NCBI GenBank assembly: GCA_015179125.1 | Contig: WHVA01000340.1 | Location: forward strand, 1 to 64,000 | Reading direction: 5' to 3' | DNA length: 64,000 bases | DNA from: Gautieria morchelliformis | Lineage: Eukaryota > Basidiomycota > Agaricomycetes > Gomphales > Gomphaceae | Shown here: positions 19,668-30,399 of the stretch, one piece after another | Position numbering within the stretch: the stretch's first letter is position 1 | How the letters are laid out: each line of letters begins with the position of its first letter | Notes under the pieces: model-generated | What the model was told of the DNA's origin: nothing | Databases searched by the model: none | Seen by the model: only the letters and a program-made list of their open reading frames with translations | Program-made: the position numbers and the translations under genes

Positions 19668-22600
19668 ATGCTCATCATAGATAGCAGGCAAAAGGAAGAA
19701 ATTCAGCGACAATACAATGATCGTATCCATAGCTTTCTAGTTTTTTCGGGAGACAGGCATTCACAGCAAACTGCATCGAAGCTCATACAAGAACAAGGCC
19801 TAGACTTGTGTAACCTGGAGGATTTAGGCAATGGATGGAGTAAACGATGGAGTAGCCATGGCGGAAATGGCACCAAGAAGTATACTCGTGTCTTGTTACA
19901 GTGGTGGGAATATTTTTCATAGTTTTAGAATGAACTTCTGTTTAACTCAGAAAATCAAGCCAATGTGGTTCAAGTACTGAGGCAGGCAAGTCAAAATATG
20001 ATCAGCGTCGTAAAGCAAAAGGGCTCCAAACAAAAGAACAAGAATGGCAACGCAAAGCACCTTATGATTTTACAGGATGTCTGGCCCATCTTGACATCAC
20101 ATATCTCACCTCCAGCTTCCAAATACGGCGAGTTACTGGGATCCTATCGCACAATGATGAGTGTCGTAACCGATTAATGGTATGGCTTCCAGCCATTCCA
20201 CTCCATGAACATGTATGGCAGGTAGCCCTAGCACAGTTAAACGATGGTGCCAGGTTAGTAATTTTGTATATATTTATAACATTCCTCTCATAGCTATTTC
20301 TCTATAATGCTAGCATTGCGGCCATTCAGGCTCGCAATGAACATCTCCTCCGTGCCAAGTTGTACAATGGGCAGATGTCTTTTGATCCTAAGACTGCAAA
20401 TGTACGGTATGGATTTTTGCCAACGGATTCCAGCACCCTCTACAGGAAATACTCCAAGCTGCATGGTATTGACGTTGCACAGCCTCCACACTACAACATC
20501 GACAATTGGCTCAACAAAGACTCACTGGAATACAAGCCTAATATTGCAACAGCTATTTTCCATTACCAGGCCAGGATAGAGAAAGATGACCGGCTCGCCA
20601 TCTGCATTCACACAGAAGCTATGAAAAGAGCCGCATGGAAGCTGGCGCACCAAAAGCAATTAGTTTTTGATGGCACATTTGGAATATGTGACCGTCGTGT
20701 ACTTCTTTTCATCGCACTTGGTGTTTATGAAGCTAATGTGGGAGTGCCTCTTGCCTTTTTTCTTTTCTCTGCACCCACCGGAAACAAGGCGACACATGCT
20801 GGTTACAATATGCATATTCTCACTGATCTGCTAAAATTGTGGTGTTGTTCTCTGGATACTCAAGATAACATTCCATTCGAGCCTTTGATCGCCATCACCG
20901 ATACTGACACAAAAGAACGTGGTGCACTGGTTCAAGTTTGGCCAAATATTTGGCTGCTTCTATGCAAATTTCACGTTCGACAGTGCTGGTCCAACCATCG
21001 GAAACAGACACTTCGAATGGGAAATACACATAACTTTCCAAAACAGCAAGTTCAGGCTAGACTTTGTGCACTGGAAGAGGAGTAAGTAAAATTCCATAAC
21101 TACGTATAAGTCTTATGTCTCATAAATTATAGACTGCTGCTCTCTATTGACTATGAAGCAGCGCAAAATATGATATCACAAGAGAAACATGCACTCACCA
21201 ACTTGAAACAACTTCCGGAGATGGCAGTTGCAGTCAGCGCTGGACTAAATTACCTAAAATACTTGACAAACACCTGGATGCCAGTGTCGCTCTGGCAAGG
21301 TTGGTCTCAGAAAGGCCGCATACACGTGTCTGCGCTGCTCAAGGTCGCTATAGAAGGTGTCATACCCACAACAAACCATCTCAAAACTTTCAATGGCATT
21401 CTGAAGCGGAAACACATAAAACAGTGGCAGCATGCAGGCAAACGTTTATGCCTAGATATATTCATTTTCTTGCTGATCACACAGATCTTACCAATGATTT
21501 TCAATCGCCGTAGTACACAGAAACAGTACTATGAGTGGCTGTCAAATCGTTTCAGAGCCCATGCAGGTGGTACTGACTTAGTTGCTGCACGAAAAGCTCT
21601 AGTCTTAGAGCCAAGGCCATCACCCGCCCCGGTCATCCCAGTGGCATGGTGGTCTATTGAAAATCAACAGGCCCATATGGATGAAGCTACGTACATGGTC
21701 CAACATTCACGTGTTTCTCAGGTACACTGGTCCGATATACACACGATCACTGGTACCTGTGCCAGTAGCTTGGTGGACACTCGAATACCGAATCATAAAC
21801 GGTATGACTTGCGACTAAACATTTATGGATGGGCCTGTTGCTCTTGCACATACTTTAGTCAGAACAATAGTGCATGCAAACATTTATGGGCATTACGACT
21901 TGCCATTCCAAAGCTGAGCGCATCGAACTTACTTGCTCCATCACCCTATGCCTTCCGCTACCCAACCACCGAAGAAGAGGCACGAATTGTTTATAGCCAG
22001 TGTTTCGGGGCCCCTACCTCATCCTTGACTCTTGCCGCTGCCACTAAAGTGTCCCCTGATGTTGCTTCCAGCACTACCATGAATGCCTCCAACACACCGA
22101 TAAACACACCTACCGTGTCAAACCATGCAAATGCGTGGTTGTTGCAAACAATGGAAGAGGACCAGGATGACCCTGTATCACAAGATTCTAATATCGAGGG
22201 CTTGGATTTAGAATCAGATGTTGAGTACGATGGCGTTGGAACAAGTCAAACCAAAGTAAGCAATACTCTTTGATTCCAATTATCAATAACCTAAATACAT
22301 ATTAACGTATTCTTCACTACTTTAGGTGTCTAACCCTAATTCTGAAGGTGTCCATCACCAAGTACTGGATAAACTTACACATTTTGCTTGTACAGCCATA
22401 CCAAAGCTGCATGGTATAGTTACACTTTTGGATGAAGCGACTCAGGAGCCAACTCGCAAATTCTCTCCAACCGAACTCAATACCTTCTCTGAATTGGAGG
22501 GTGTGTGTTCCCAGGTGGCTGCTGGTGTTAGACAGTTGACAGGACAAGCCACTATTTCGGAATTGCACAACCTGACTCTATCCTCACACAATAACAATGT

Positions 22601-22715
22601 GCGTGGTATAGAGCAAGAATGGGGTCTTGAACTTACAGTACTTTCACTAGCATGTGTTTGGTTGTGCAACAGAGTCATTGCCTGTGAAAAGGCGGCTACT
22701 CCCTCCATCTCCTGA
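19668..22715 (+). CDS. MULE transposase with SWIM zinc finger
   Basis: Cut-and-paste transposase acting on the flanking inverted repeats. Start at 19,668 (MLIIDSRQKEEIQRQ) is tentative; the 5' exons are uncertain up to about 20,000. An N-terminal zinc-binding block reads DFTGCLAHLDITYL, ILSHNDECRNRL. Introns at 20,254-20,313, 21,082-21,132 and 22,256-22,325 restore one continuous frame. The DDE core shows first Asp in LVFDGTFGICDRR (20,669), second Asp in AITDTDTKERGAL (about 20,900) and CKFHVRQCW. The third block reads TTNHLKTFNGILKR; relatives have Glu where Lys (21,383-21,385) stands. A SWIM motif (CCSCTYFSQNNSACKHLW) lies near 21,835-21,885, followed by an acidic tail. No internal stop is needed in the spliced model from 20,000 onward. 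Confidence 0.8.
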
Positions 22716-22841
22716 ACGCAAGCAACGTCAGAAGGACTCTCATGGAGATCGCTAGGATTTAATTTATTAATTTTTGTTTAATTGGAGGGCATAACTACAT
22801 TCAGACTTGGTTTGTAGTGAAGTGTTAAGTAGTCAAAACAA

Positions 22842-23060
22842 CATTACGGAGATTCTATTCTGATTGTCAAGAAAAAAGACAGTAGTAGGTCAAGAAAAAG
22901 CTATCATGGGACTTGATGCTTTAGTGCAACTGTCAGCGTAAACTGTCAAAAACATATTATGGAGATTCTGTTCTAATTGTCAAGAAAAAAAGCAGTAATA
23001 GGTCAAAAAAAAGCTCTCATGGGACTCGATGTGCTTGAGTGCTGGTTGGCATGTCAGCGT
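22842..23060 (+). repeat. Tandem duplication between the two MULE genes (period about 111 bp)
   Basis: Two units share GGAGATTCT, TTGTCAAGAAAAAA, GCAGTA/GACAGTA, AGGTCAA and TCATGGGACT. They lie in the gap between the convergent 3' ends of the transposase and the second gene, where transcription of both should end. Confidence 0.7.
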
Positions 23061-24741
23061 ACACCCACAGCGGACAATCTGGCCCGTGCACATAATGGAG
23101 GTTCTCCTTGGTGAACCACTGTCCACAGTTGCAGAGATCGAAGGCTTTCCAAAAAGTTTCCGACATTACGCCCTCAGGGGAATGGAGGCCCTGAAATACC
23201 TTTTCTAGGTCTGAGCCACGCAATGCTTCCACATGTCGGTTGTATGTGATTATCTGTCTGGGTTCAGGGGGTTCCCAAAGGCAAGATGTGTCACCAAACA
23301 TCCGATCTCCTTGCTGAGACTTAGCCTTATCAAAGGATCTACAAATGACGACTTACCAGGCATAATAGTTACTCTTTCATGTAGGTTTTTATAAGAGCGA
23401 GGGGTTGTTGTCGTTGGGGCTGACATCTCTAATATCCCGGTAGATGCTGAAGAGTAATTAGTATAGTGTGTGTGATACAAGGTACAACATAATAAACCTA
23501 CATGACGAGACTGAACTCATGCGAGAAGAAAGCCTTGCTAGCTGGTTTGATGGCGGCATTGTTGTAGATGCTGGAAATGTTGATTCAGGCACTGCTGGCC
23601 CAGAAGACCCATAAATGCTGCCCGTTTGTGACGAGGAATGAGAAGGGAGGGGAAGAGAGGGAACCGTGAACATAGAGGATGTTGATGCCGATGGGGACCC
23701 TGAGTGAGAGTTGATTATGAATGGGTCTTCGTTGCTTGCTAGATGTAGCCTGGCAGGGCTCTTGATAGAAGAGTTCCGGGTTGATTTTGCAACTATAAAC
23801 ATCATGTGTGAAATGAATACTCAGAAAAACCATGAACTTACTGCCACTAAATCCATGGCCACGGGCCCTGGTAGACTGGTAAGGCGGCGGAGGGGTCAAC
23901 TGCCCCTGGGAGGGCGTGTCACTGTCTGGATGAGTGGGTTAGTTCACAGAATTGGATGATGATATTGCAAGGATTTACCCTTTATATTCTTCACAGACGG
24001 TGTAGCTGTTACAATAGTATGCAGGAGGCCATAACGATCGAAGTTAGGGAGACCTATAAGGATCGTGAGTGACATAGGCATATGCAAACAACAAAAAACA
24101 CTTGCCTGGACCACGGTCATTGTCTGGTCGTGCCATATAGTGTTGTGAAGGTAAATCAGGATGATGCTTAATCAGATCAGATAGACAAACTATACGCTGT
24201 CACTAGACCGAAAGAAAGATATAATAGGAAACATACTCCAGGATCCACAGCCTTGGAACTTCCATGCACATGCTGCGGCTACCTTTCCCTGGTATCGGCC
24301 AGTCTGCACAACCCATATATCATAATAATGGGTGATCTCAGGATTAGTTTCTTGTGTAACACATGGACATTCTGGTAATTCGAGGTAGAATGATTCATAC
24401 GCTTCAGGGAGCTCGTGGTCCGCATACAAAATGACATTGGAATGACATGGCCTTTGGAGAACATGTCAAACAAGCATAGAAAACATAAAATATCTGGAGA
24501 CTTACCAGGGATAGACTTTCTCACCACTACGAGTCCATGTCAACATCATGTGTGCACTTCGGATGCGGTCACGATATGGTGCAAAAATCTCAAGTCGAAG
24601 TGCCCTGGTTTCATCCACATCGCTTACTGCAGGGCTATGAGAAGGTGGTGAAAACGGTGGATGGGGTGAGCAAGGTGGGCTAGACAGGTGGTGTGAGTCT
24701 GGGGTGGGAGGCATTGCATGGGATCTCAGCATCCATTCCAC
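23017..24741 (-). CDS. MULE second gene: multi-exon protein of unknown function
   Basis: Minus-strand gene starting at 24,741 (MEWMLRSHAMPPTPD). I modelled exons at about 24,741-24,506, 24,451-24,237, 24,189-24,106, 24,053-23,979, 23,925-23,842, 23,792-23,502 and 23,446-23,357, with GT-AG introns of about 50-85 bp except one possible GC donor. Joins keep frame across the first six introns. Visible features: Pro/Ser-rich N-terminus, a Cys-containing block (ELPECPCVTQETNPEITHYY, then GRYQGKVAAACAWKFQGCG), a Ser-rich middle, and a C-terminal part with NCGQWFTKENLHYVHGPDC. The last exon junction near 23,300 is unresolved. I do not recognise the family. Cys/His spacing suggests zinc binding; a DNA-binding accessory role is inference. 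Confidence 0.6.
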
Positions 24742-24892
24742 GCTGGCTGTCTAACATAGAGTTTTTTTAGCTCCTAAAACGAGGAAAAATGTATCGTACC
24801 TTTGCGATCCATGATAGCAAGACGAGGAATGTATATGAGTAAATAAAAGAATGCATTAACCATACAGCAGCTCCACTCTGATCCCCCAAACA

Positions 24893-25057
24893 CCAAGCGA
24901 GGTTGTCCGATGTTCGAAGGAGACTCGCTTGACGGTGGTTTCTCCAAAAGGGAGAACGAACTGTGTAGAATGTTTGTATTTGGGCCAACTAGCTGGAGCA
25001 TGCGAAGGTCTGGCTTAATCCGCAGCTGACCAAGCTCGTTGTTACAGCGTCAAATCC
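24893..25057 (-). repeat. MULE right terminal inverted repeat
   Basis: Inverted copy of the left repeat. It is followed by TAGTTACAG (25,058-25,066), identical to the 9 bp before the left repeat. Confidence 0.9.
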
Positions 25058-25091
25058 TAGTTACAGTTGCTTAGTAATACACTGCCGTTTT

Positions 25092-25339
25092 TGTTGAATA
25101 AACCGGCACTTCGGCATACTGATATAAGCCAATGACACGTACAAGGTACGACTAGTGAAAGGAATAGGGAATATAAGGAGTGCAGTACGAGGATAAGGGG
25201 AATCATTGTTCTTCTCAAAAACAAAGGTTACAATTATATTTAGACTAGCTACCCATGTATTTAAGCCAGCGACCTGCCTCGCTGGAGAACATCGAATCGA
25301 GAACTACATATCTTATACTGTGAGCGTCTTCGACCTATA
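25092..25339 (+). repeat. Copia-D candidate 5' LTR
   Basis: Inferred because GGTTATGGCCCCC at 25,340, the primer-binding-site-like sequence seen after other copia LTRs here, is followed by a copia Gag. Upstream the first plausible LTR start is TGTTGAATAAACC at 25,092. No second copy exists in the window to confirm the limits, and the 3' end (CCTATA) is not canonical. Confidence 0.45.
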
Positions 25340-25418
25340 GGTTATGGCCCCCGGCCATAACTAACCACACATCTAATCCTATCTATCAAACTTCTATATC
25401 AGTAACAATCGTCCTACA

Positions 25419-26183
25419 ATGTCAATTGCCAACACCAACAACACGTACAAAATTGACCCATTGAACGGGGACAATTATGCCACTTGGCGGCGCTGCCTTG
25501 AATGGATTTTGGATGATCAAGATCTTTGGGAAATAACCGTAGGCTCCGAAGTCGAACCAGAACCGGCGGACCCGAGAAACGTAACAGTGGCAGAGGGGCA
25601 GGCGATCGCAGATTGGAAGAAACGGGACAAGAAGGCGAGAAAAGAAATTTGCTTGCGCATTTCTGATGAACATTTGGTCTACATTGATCAGTCCATGACA
25701 AGTAAGGATATCTGGACTAGGCTACAAGGGATTTTCGAATCTAAAGGTGCAGTCGGCATCGTTAACCTCCGACGAGAATTCTTCCATACCCTTGCCGAGG
25801 GTGGAGCCAACATGGAGGAACATATTCGAAAACTCCGAGGAGTCGGGCAGGAACTAAATGCCGGTGGTCAAATAATCACAGATGTCGATTTTACCAACAC
25901 ATTACTCACCTCGCTTCCAGACTCTTGGTCCCCATTAATTACCGCGGTCAACGCCGGCGGAGTGGCAATCTCATCAGAGGTCCTGATAGCGAGGATCCTG
26001 GATGAGGATCGGGCTCGGCAAGCAGGGTCGGCCCGTCAGACAGTGCTCAGAACACAATCATGCGATGACTCTGGCGCCACAAAAGGGAAATGCCAGAACT
26101 GCGGAAAAAAGGGACATTATGTCAAAGACTGCTGGGCTAAAGGGGGCGGCAAAGAAGACCAGGCTCCTGCGTGGTACAAATAG
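25419..26183 (+). pseudogene. Copia-D Gag
   Basis: Intact Gag frame from MSIANTNNTYKIDPL with LNGDNYATWRRCLEWIL, MTSKDIWTRLQGIFESKG, LTSLPDSWSPLITAV and CCHC knuckle CQNCGKKGHYVKDC. It ends at a TAG (26,181-26,183) just after the knuckle; the same frame continues past it into protease, so the stop most likely interrupts a Gag-Pol polyprotein (CAG to TAG fits). Different family from Copia-A, B and C. Confidence 0.85.
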
Positions 26184-26755
26184 AAGGACAACGAGTCTGC
26201 TAAACAATCAGATGAAACAGAATTTGCTTGTATAGCTGACAACGACAAAGTACTAATCTCATTGACGGCCTCAGACTGGCTCGCAGACTCGGCAGCGAGC
26301 ACACACATAGCCCGCAACCGGCAGGATTTTTCAACTTACACAGCAGATCCATCTGAGATCGATGGGATCACCCCTGGCGTCACACTCAAAACATTTGGCA
26401 GGGCACCTCACGGATATTGGGTATTCAGCCACGTTTACGTCAACCGGCAAATCCGGCATCATATTTGGTGTAGGAAAGAAAATCGGCCGGATGTACAAAA
26501 TTAGATGTGGAAAAACATCGAACAGGGAAACCAAAGAATTCGTGGCTATGGCAGGAATACGCACCATGGATAAATGGCACCGTATCCTCGGCCATGTGAA
26601 TCTCTGGACCATCAAAACCATAACGAGTAACGATTTAGTCAATGGCTTACTCATTGATGAATCGCAGGCACCAACTCAATGCACTGCCTGCATCCAGGGA
26701 AAACGTCATGTCGACCGGAATCTGCAGGTCTGCGGTGGCCTTACCTGTCAGGGAA
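26184..26755 (+). pseudogene. Copia-D protease and pre-integrase remnant
   Basis: In frame with Gag: DWLADSAASTHIARN, the copia protease active-site region but with DSA in place of D(S/T)G. Near 26,380 the frame changes to GKSGIIFGVGKK and MDKWHRILGHVNL, then PTQCTACIQGKRH, the pre-integrase zinc region. Similarity ends near 26,755, where a C/T-rich tract begins. Integrase core, reverse transcriptase and RNase H are missing. Confidence 0.75.
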
Positions 26756-26789
26756 AAGACCGGAAATCGCAGAGCACCTGGCACAGAGT

Positions 26790-27540
26790 CCCGTTCCCCC
26801 CTTTGTCCAATTCCCTTTCCCCTGCCCGTGCATCCTCTCTCCCCTCCCCTTTCTTCGCTCCCTCCCTTTTCCCATCCTTGCCTTCCTCCCCCTCTGCTCT
26901 CTTCTCTTCGCCTTTCGTTCTCCCCTTATGTCCATCCTCCCCCTCTGCTTTCCTGGCCCCACTTCCTTCTCCCCTCATTCTGTTCCCCTTTTCTCTCTCC
27001 CCATTCTCTTCCTGCCTTCTCCCTGCCCTTCCGTCCTTTTCCCTCGCTTCCTCATCCTCTCCTCTCATGTACTTTCCTCCTCTGCTCATCCTGTGCTCCC
27101 CTTTCTCTTTCCCAACCCCTCCTGTCACACTCTTCCCTCCTCCTTCCTCCCCATTCTCCTTCTTGTCATCCCCATTCTCTCCCTTTTCTCTCCCATTCTC
27201 TCCCTTCCTGCCCTCCCCTCTTCGTTCATTTCCGTCATTCCCCATTGTCATGTCATAACCCCGTTCCTCTCCCTCAACCTGCCTACCCTTGCTGTTCTCA
27301 CCCTGCCATTCCCCTATCTTTCCGTCCTCATCCTTTACTTTCCCTTCCTCCCCTGTCCTGCCCTTCCAACCCCGTTCCTCTCCCCCAACCTGCGTACCCT
27401 TGCCGTTCTCACCCTGCCATTCCCCTATCTTTCCGACCTCACCCTTTACTCTCCTGTCCTCCCCTGTCATGCCCTTCCTTCTCCATCCCTTTTTGTCCCT
27501 TTCCCCGCATTTCCCTCCCATCATTGTCCCTCCCTCACAC
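26790..27540. repeat. 750-bp pyrimidine tract with internal tandem duplication
   Basis: Plus strand is almost entirely C and T (words such as CCCTTCC, TCTCCCC). A roughly 111-bp unit beginning AACCCCGTTCCTCTCCC is present twice (27,257 and 27,368). Because such a tract has few stop codons, several long open frames cross it on both strands; they show only Pro/Leu/Ser or Gly/Glu/Lys composition and I do not treat them as genes. It separates Copia-D from the gypsy element. Confidence 0.75.
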
Positions 27541-28182
27541 TTCTGTATACCCCATTTCCACCAGGAATTCACCCAAACCCCAATGTCCAACATGTTGTCG
27601 ATCCACTCCTCCGCCTCGCCCTCCCTCTCCTCCATATCCCCCTTCGCCTTCATCTGGACAGCCCGTCAGGCCCCTTGTGGTCTTTTCCCGCTACATGCAC
27701 CAGGTTGAAATCAAAGAGCAAAATCCCGAGAATCCAGCGGTTCATCGCTGCATTCGGCTGGATGTCCGGGTTATTCAACATCCCTCGAATGTACTTGGCA
27801 TCGACTTCCACATCAAACGTCGGCAAACCAACCAGATGGAGGCAGTTCGCTCGAAGGGCACGAAATAGCCCGTAGAGCTCTATCTTTGCCTGTGAGTATC
27901 TTGCCTCCCTTGAATTCCACACTATTGAACCGTATTGTGAAGGGCAGCGCTGCCCTTCCTCATCCAACTGCAACAAAATCCATCCGACCGTGAGGACGGA
28001 TGAGTCAACCGCAAGAATAACTCGATGCTGAGTGCCCTCCTGCCCTCCTGCCTTATAATTGATTGCTGACAAGGCTTCTGCCGACACCACTCGCACCTTC
28101 AGCTTCCCCATCGCGCTCTCCTCCTCCTCCCCCCAAGCAAACTCCACTTGCTTCAGCGTAAGCCTAATCAGAGGTAGGGCGA
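27541..28182 (-). pseudogene. Gypsy-1 RNase H
   Basis: Minus-strand Ty3/gypsy RNase H: PLIRLTLKQVEFAWG connects reverse transcriptase to RNase H, followed by VILAVDSSVLTVGWILLQ (first catalytic Asp), YSQAKIELYGLFRALR (Glu), VEVDAKYIRGMLNNPD (Asp) and HVAGKDHKGPDGLSR. A short connector with EEWIDNMLDIGVWV lies before the pyrimidine tract. Integrase is absent. The unbroken frame from about 28,150 to 27,655 indicates moderate age. Upstream the gene is interrupted by a solo LTR at 28,183. Confidence 0.85.
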
Positions 28183-29171
28183 TGTCATGACCTGTCTATT
28201 TCCCTTACCCCGCTGCCTCTATGTTCCCCCTCCTCACTCCCTAGCATCTTCGCCAGCGTTCGCCTACTCTTCCCCTACGTCCACTCTATTCGCTGTTCGC
28301 CCCATTCTCCGAACCGCTGTTCGCTGCTCGTACATTTCGCCAGCAGGCACGCCATCACATACGATCGATACCATTTACCCGGCGTGATGGTTCATCACTA
28401 GCCCCATCATCTTCTCAATCCAACCCCTTTGGGTGTTCATATGGCCAGAATGTGTTCGCGGGACGTCACGTCTGTAGGTCGTGTGGGATCAACCCGGTAG
28501 ACGAAGAGTCCGTGCAGGATAGCATGCATGCAGGTCCCAAGACATGGTTTCGTACATAAGTGCCTTCGCCACCTTTACTCTCCGTCGTTTCATGTTCGCA
28601 CTCTTCCCTCACTCTATTGTATGTTTATTTCATCTATTTTGTATCACGACTGCGCACCCCTATCCAACCCTGACTCACGACGGCCTCTTTCCTATTCGCT
28701 AATACCTTACGAGCATTCGATATAAGTAGTTTACATTCACATGTATATTCCTCAGTTCAATTATCATACATTGTCCATCTTGTGCAAACTTGACCTCGCT
28801 GTGATCATCGTCTTGAGCCTTCTCCTGGAGATTCCTATCTTCAACCAGAAGAGGACTTAGGCATCACTGGTGAGTTCTCATACTTCATCTTCATTACCTT
28901 AGCCTTCGAACTATTCTCTGTGCTGTCGGCGAAGGGATTGTCGCTACTTAGACAGCCCTTCCGTGACACCTTGTACGTTACATCGTCAAGTGTCACGGGC
29001 TATTTCGCCACGACTGTAGATAGGGCGAGCTCCGTTTGGGCAACCCTCTTATCTTGTGAATAAATATTGGTTCACCTATTTGCCGAACTGCATACTTATT
29101 CGCACAAGTTATTCGGGCATTCACTGTGTTCACTAATACACGATATTAACGCCTAAAAACCAATCTTGACA
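28183..29171 (+). repeat. Solo LTR (989 bp) nested in Gypsy-1
   Basis: Begins TGTCATGACC and ends AATCTTGACA, giving near-inverted ends TGTCA/TGACA. Flanks are GGCGA (28,178-28,182) and GGTGA (29,172-29,176), a 5-bp target duplication with one C-to-T change. Removing the insert and one flank joins the Gypsy-1 reverse transcriptase (HFTEL) to ALPLIRLTLK in frame, which supports the boundaries. No coding sequence lies inside. AATAAA near 29,060 suggests plus orientation. Confidence 0.8.
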
Positions 29172-30399
29172 GGTGAGTTCCGTGAAGTGTGGAATGAAGA
29201 TCCTGACAACCCCACAGGTTCCAAGGAAGCCTCGTACCTCGGAAGCATTCTCGCAAGGCGGCCAGTTCAACATTTTATCGACCTTCTCTGTATCTGGAAT
29301 GCAACCTTCGAAGGTGCACCGGTGCCCTACTACGGTAAGCTCAGGGACTCCAAGAAACAGCTTCTTTCCTGACATCGTCGCCCCAGCATGTTTAAAATGA
29401 TGTAAGATCCGATTTATGTCCTCGAGATATTCCCACACAAACCTCCGGATGCCAGTATTTTCCACTATGGTTTCATAAGTGCCATATGGCCTTAGATAGC
29501 ATGTGCAGGGCCCCAGAATAAGAACGTCGTCGATGAATGGAGGTGCGAAATCTGTTTCATCTTGAAGTATGAAGCAGATATCACCATGGAAAATAGGTAC
29601 AGAGTTAGTCCAACCCATCGGCAGCGCAGTGGGACAGTGGGGTCCAAGGGGAGTTTGGAACGTGGTAAGGTCGTGTGAGTGCTTGTCCAGGGGCCTGTGA
29701 TCATACCCTATGAAGATATCTCCCAGTGAGTAAATACCACGGCCTCCACACCGCTCCACATACTGTTCCACAGCTGGCGGCAGGCTGGCGTCCTTGATTG
29801 TAACAGCATTCAATGGCTGGAGATCATGAACAATTCAGAGCGCACCATTTTTCTTTGCAACACAGAACCATTTCGATCGGTAAGAAGAAGAGGACGGCTC
29901 AGACCCCCGAGGCTATCTTGTCCTTGACAATGGACACCACTTGTTCAAAGAGACCTGGCGGAATGGGATAGTTCCGTTCAGCCCATGGCTCATGTTCAAT
30001 CGTCGGAATCACCACTGGTGCAAAGTAGTCATCGTGAAACCGCCCTTTCTCTGCTTCTGTCCATGCCAGTCCTTCCTCATTGTTCTTCAGCGTGGCAAAC
30101 ACTAACCTCACTTCCTCCTCCCACAGAAGACCATCTTCCCCCACTCTCAATGCCTCCCACCTCTCCTTTGTCAGCCTCTTCCCAAACTCAAATATTGCCG
30201 CCGGCTTTGTTGGTAAAAGGGTAAATGATTTCAAAGGGTCTTCTGGAAACCTCCATATGACATGACACTCTTCTGGCAGGGTTGTGGCGACCGGATGTAC
30301 CTGCCTCTCTACTGGCTTATATCGACGGGTGACCAGGACCTCAGCCGAAGCAGGTAGACCATATACTTCGTGCAGCCAGTTATTCATACCAGCTGACAC
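29172..30399 (-). pseudogene. Gypsy-1 reverse transcriptase
   Basis: Minus-strand reading: N-terminal pol (NNWLHEVYGLPASAEVLV, then YPIPPGLFEQVVSIVKDKI), a one-base shift and a stop near 29,850 (expected LRIVHDLQ, CGA to TGA fits), then IKDASLPPAVEQYVE, GDIFIGYDHRPLD, the catalytic PPFIDDVLILGP near 29,510-29,545, TMSGKKLFLGVPELTVVGH, and NASEVRGFLGTCG. The residue set is gypsy-like. The frame runs to the solo LTR at 29,171 and resumes as RNase H at 28,182. Confidence 0.85.

Larger units (their letters stand above)
18751..25057 (+). mobile_element. Mutator-like element (MULE) with two genes, 6.3 kb
   Basis: The element is delimited by inverted repeats of about 162 and 165 bp (18,751-18,912 and 24,893-25,057), roughly 95% identical by eye, starting GGATCTGACGCTGTAAC on the left and GGATTTGACGCTGTAAC on the right read inward. 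TAGTTACAG is present at 18,742-18,750 and 25,058-25,066, a perfect 9-bp target duplication as expected for Mutator transposases. Inside are a SWIM-type MULE transposase (plus strand) and a second multi-exon gene (minus strand), convergent. The perfect duplication and nearly identical ends indicate a fairly recent insertion. Confidence 0.92.

Noticed and set aside
26748-27868. Open frames of 300-400 codons across the pyrimidine tract
   Set aside because: They arise from biased composition on both strands, have only Pro/Leu/Ser or Gly/Glu/Lys repeats and no domain.
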